From contig NZ_BLID01000004.1 in the NCBI RefSeq assembly GCF_009811315.1, positions 186,001 through 250,000 on the forward strand: a DNA stretch of 64,000 nt, given 5' to 3'. The DNA comes from Vibrio atypicus (GTDB lineage Bacteria; Pseudomonadota; Gammaproteobacteria; Enterobacterales; Vibrionaceae). Positions 63,608 to 64,000 of the stretch are shown here, piece by piece (position 1 is the first letter of the stretch; the number at the start of each line of letters is the position of its first letter). Under the pieces are notes generated by a model that was given only the letters and a program-made list of their open reading frames with translations, was not told the DNA's origin and made no database searches. A program made the translations under genes and the position numbers.

Positions 63608-64000
63608 TTATTTTGCTTCAATCTTTGCCCATGTATCACGTAGGCCTACAGTACGGTTAAATACCAAAGCGTCAGCTTTAGAGTCTTTTACGTCTGCACA
63701 GAAGTAACCCATACGCTCAAACTGGAAGCCCTTTTCTGCTTCCGCATTTGCTAGGCTCGGCTCAACAAAACCGTTTAACTTAACCAATGAATCAGGGTTA
63801 ATTGTTTCAGCAAAGTTATCCGCTGCAGCAGGGTTAGCCACAGTGAATAGACGATCGTATAGACGAATTTCAGCAGGTAAACCTTTATCAGCCGATACCC
63901 AGTGGATAACGCCTTTAACTTTGCGGCCATCTTCTGGGTTCTTGCCTAATGTATCAGCATCGTAAGTACAGAAGATCGTTGTGATATTGCCTTCTGCATC
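63608..64000 (-). CDS. glnS: GlnS, glutaminyl-tRNA synthetase, C-terminal part
   Basis: Partial: the reading frame is open to the window edge, giving the last 130 residues. The visible part is the anticodon-binding beta-barrel of Gln[25 protein letters not shown], then [14 protein letters not shown] and [11 protein letters not shown] (parts quoted). An internal Met codon could be mistaken for a start near 63841, but the frame continues upstream with family sequence. It charges tRNA-Gln. Convergent with fur. Confidence 0.93.
   Translation of the reverse strand, partial: DAEGNITTIFCTYDADTLGKNPEDGRKVKGVIHWVSADKGLPAEIRLYDRLFTVANPAAADNFAETINPDSLVKLNGFVEPSLANAEAEKGFQFERMGYFCADVKDSKADALVFNRTVGLRDTWAKIEAK

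Noticed and set aside
1-64000. tRNA genes, insertion sequences, CRISPR arrays, integron recombination sites
   Set aside because: Intergenic stretches were read for cloverleaf ends, transposase motifs and regular spacers; none was seen.

Overview
The window is a stretch of a Vibrio main chromosome. Evidence for this is the sodium-type flagellar stator pair PomA/PomB, Syd, QueF, the gltA-sdhCDAB-sucABCD block, DUF3549/DUF3301/YqcC neighbours, a CsrB-type RNA, and moderate GC with long gamma-proteobacterial operons. I see no phage, insertion sequence, integron, CRISPR array, tRNA or rRNA. Most of the window is core genome. Sensory and accessory modules sit between housekeeping blocks.

Layout. 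Positions 1-2031: a secreted zinc metalloprotease with a P-domain, preceded by a membrane-anchored protein that looks like the protease's missing propeptide. 2376-9995: a complete ammonifying nitrite reductase locus. nrfB-nrfC-nrfD-nrfE-dsbE-nrfF read leftward, nrfA is divergent and nrfG convergent, and the 476-bp nrfB/nrfA spacer carries FNR-, NarP- and Fur-like sites. 10083-13623: small conserved proteins, YffB, DapE, an M15 peptidase and a 57-residue DUF2897 protein. 13648-18223: a translationally coupled operon of TonB-dependent receptor, YfiR-like periplasmic protein and CHASE8-type diguanylate cyclase. 18514-24727: DUF2310 Zn-ribbon protein, Syd, QueF, a TPR protein with a degenerate GGDEF domain, and a cytosolic GGEEF cyclase. 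24901-32979: PpnN, Xni, a secreted nuclease, RlmM, DUF423, an alpha/beta hydrolase, GcvA with a divergent GcvB small RNA, and ThiI.

33152-40675: PomB/PomA, XseB-IspA-Dxs (isoprenoid precursors), TruC-YqcC and DUF3549-DUF3301. 40623-42265: a GNAT enzyme, a CsrB-family RNA with about 28 GGA motifs, a candidate VarA (UvrY/GacA) box, and a small divergent coiled-coil protein. 42470-45033: a BMP-family (nucleoside-type) periplasmic binding protein coupled by an ATGA overlap to a membrane diguanylate cyclase. 45082-56397: TCA-cycle block sdhCDAB-sucABCD with divergent gltA. 56604-64000: Nif3-like protein, DUF1853, Pgm, SeqA, YbfF, DUF2788, FldA, DUF4442, Fur and the C-terminal part of GlnS, cut by the window edge.

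Two themes recur. First, signalling by cyclic di-GMP: three GGDEF proteins with intact signature motifs and one degenerate one. Two of the cyclases have their own dedicated periplasmic partner genes. Second, post-transcriptional control: CsrB, GcvB and several structured leaders or spacers. The best candidates for under-described systems are the BMP-DGC pair, the TonB-YfiR-DGC triad and the detached-propeptide protease pair.
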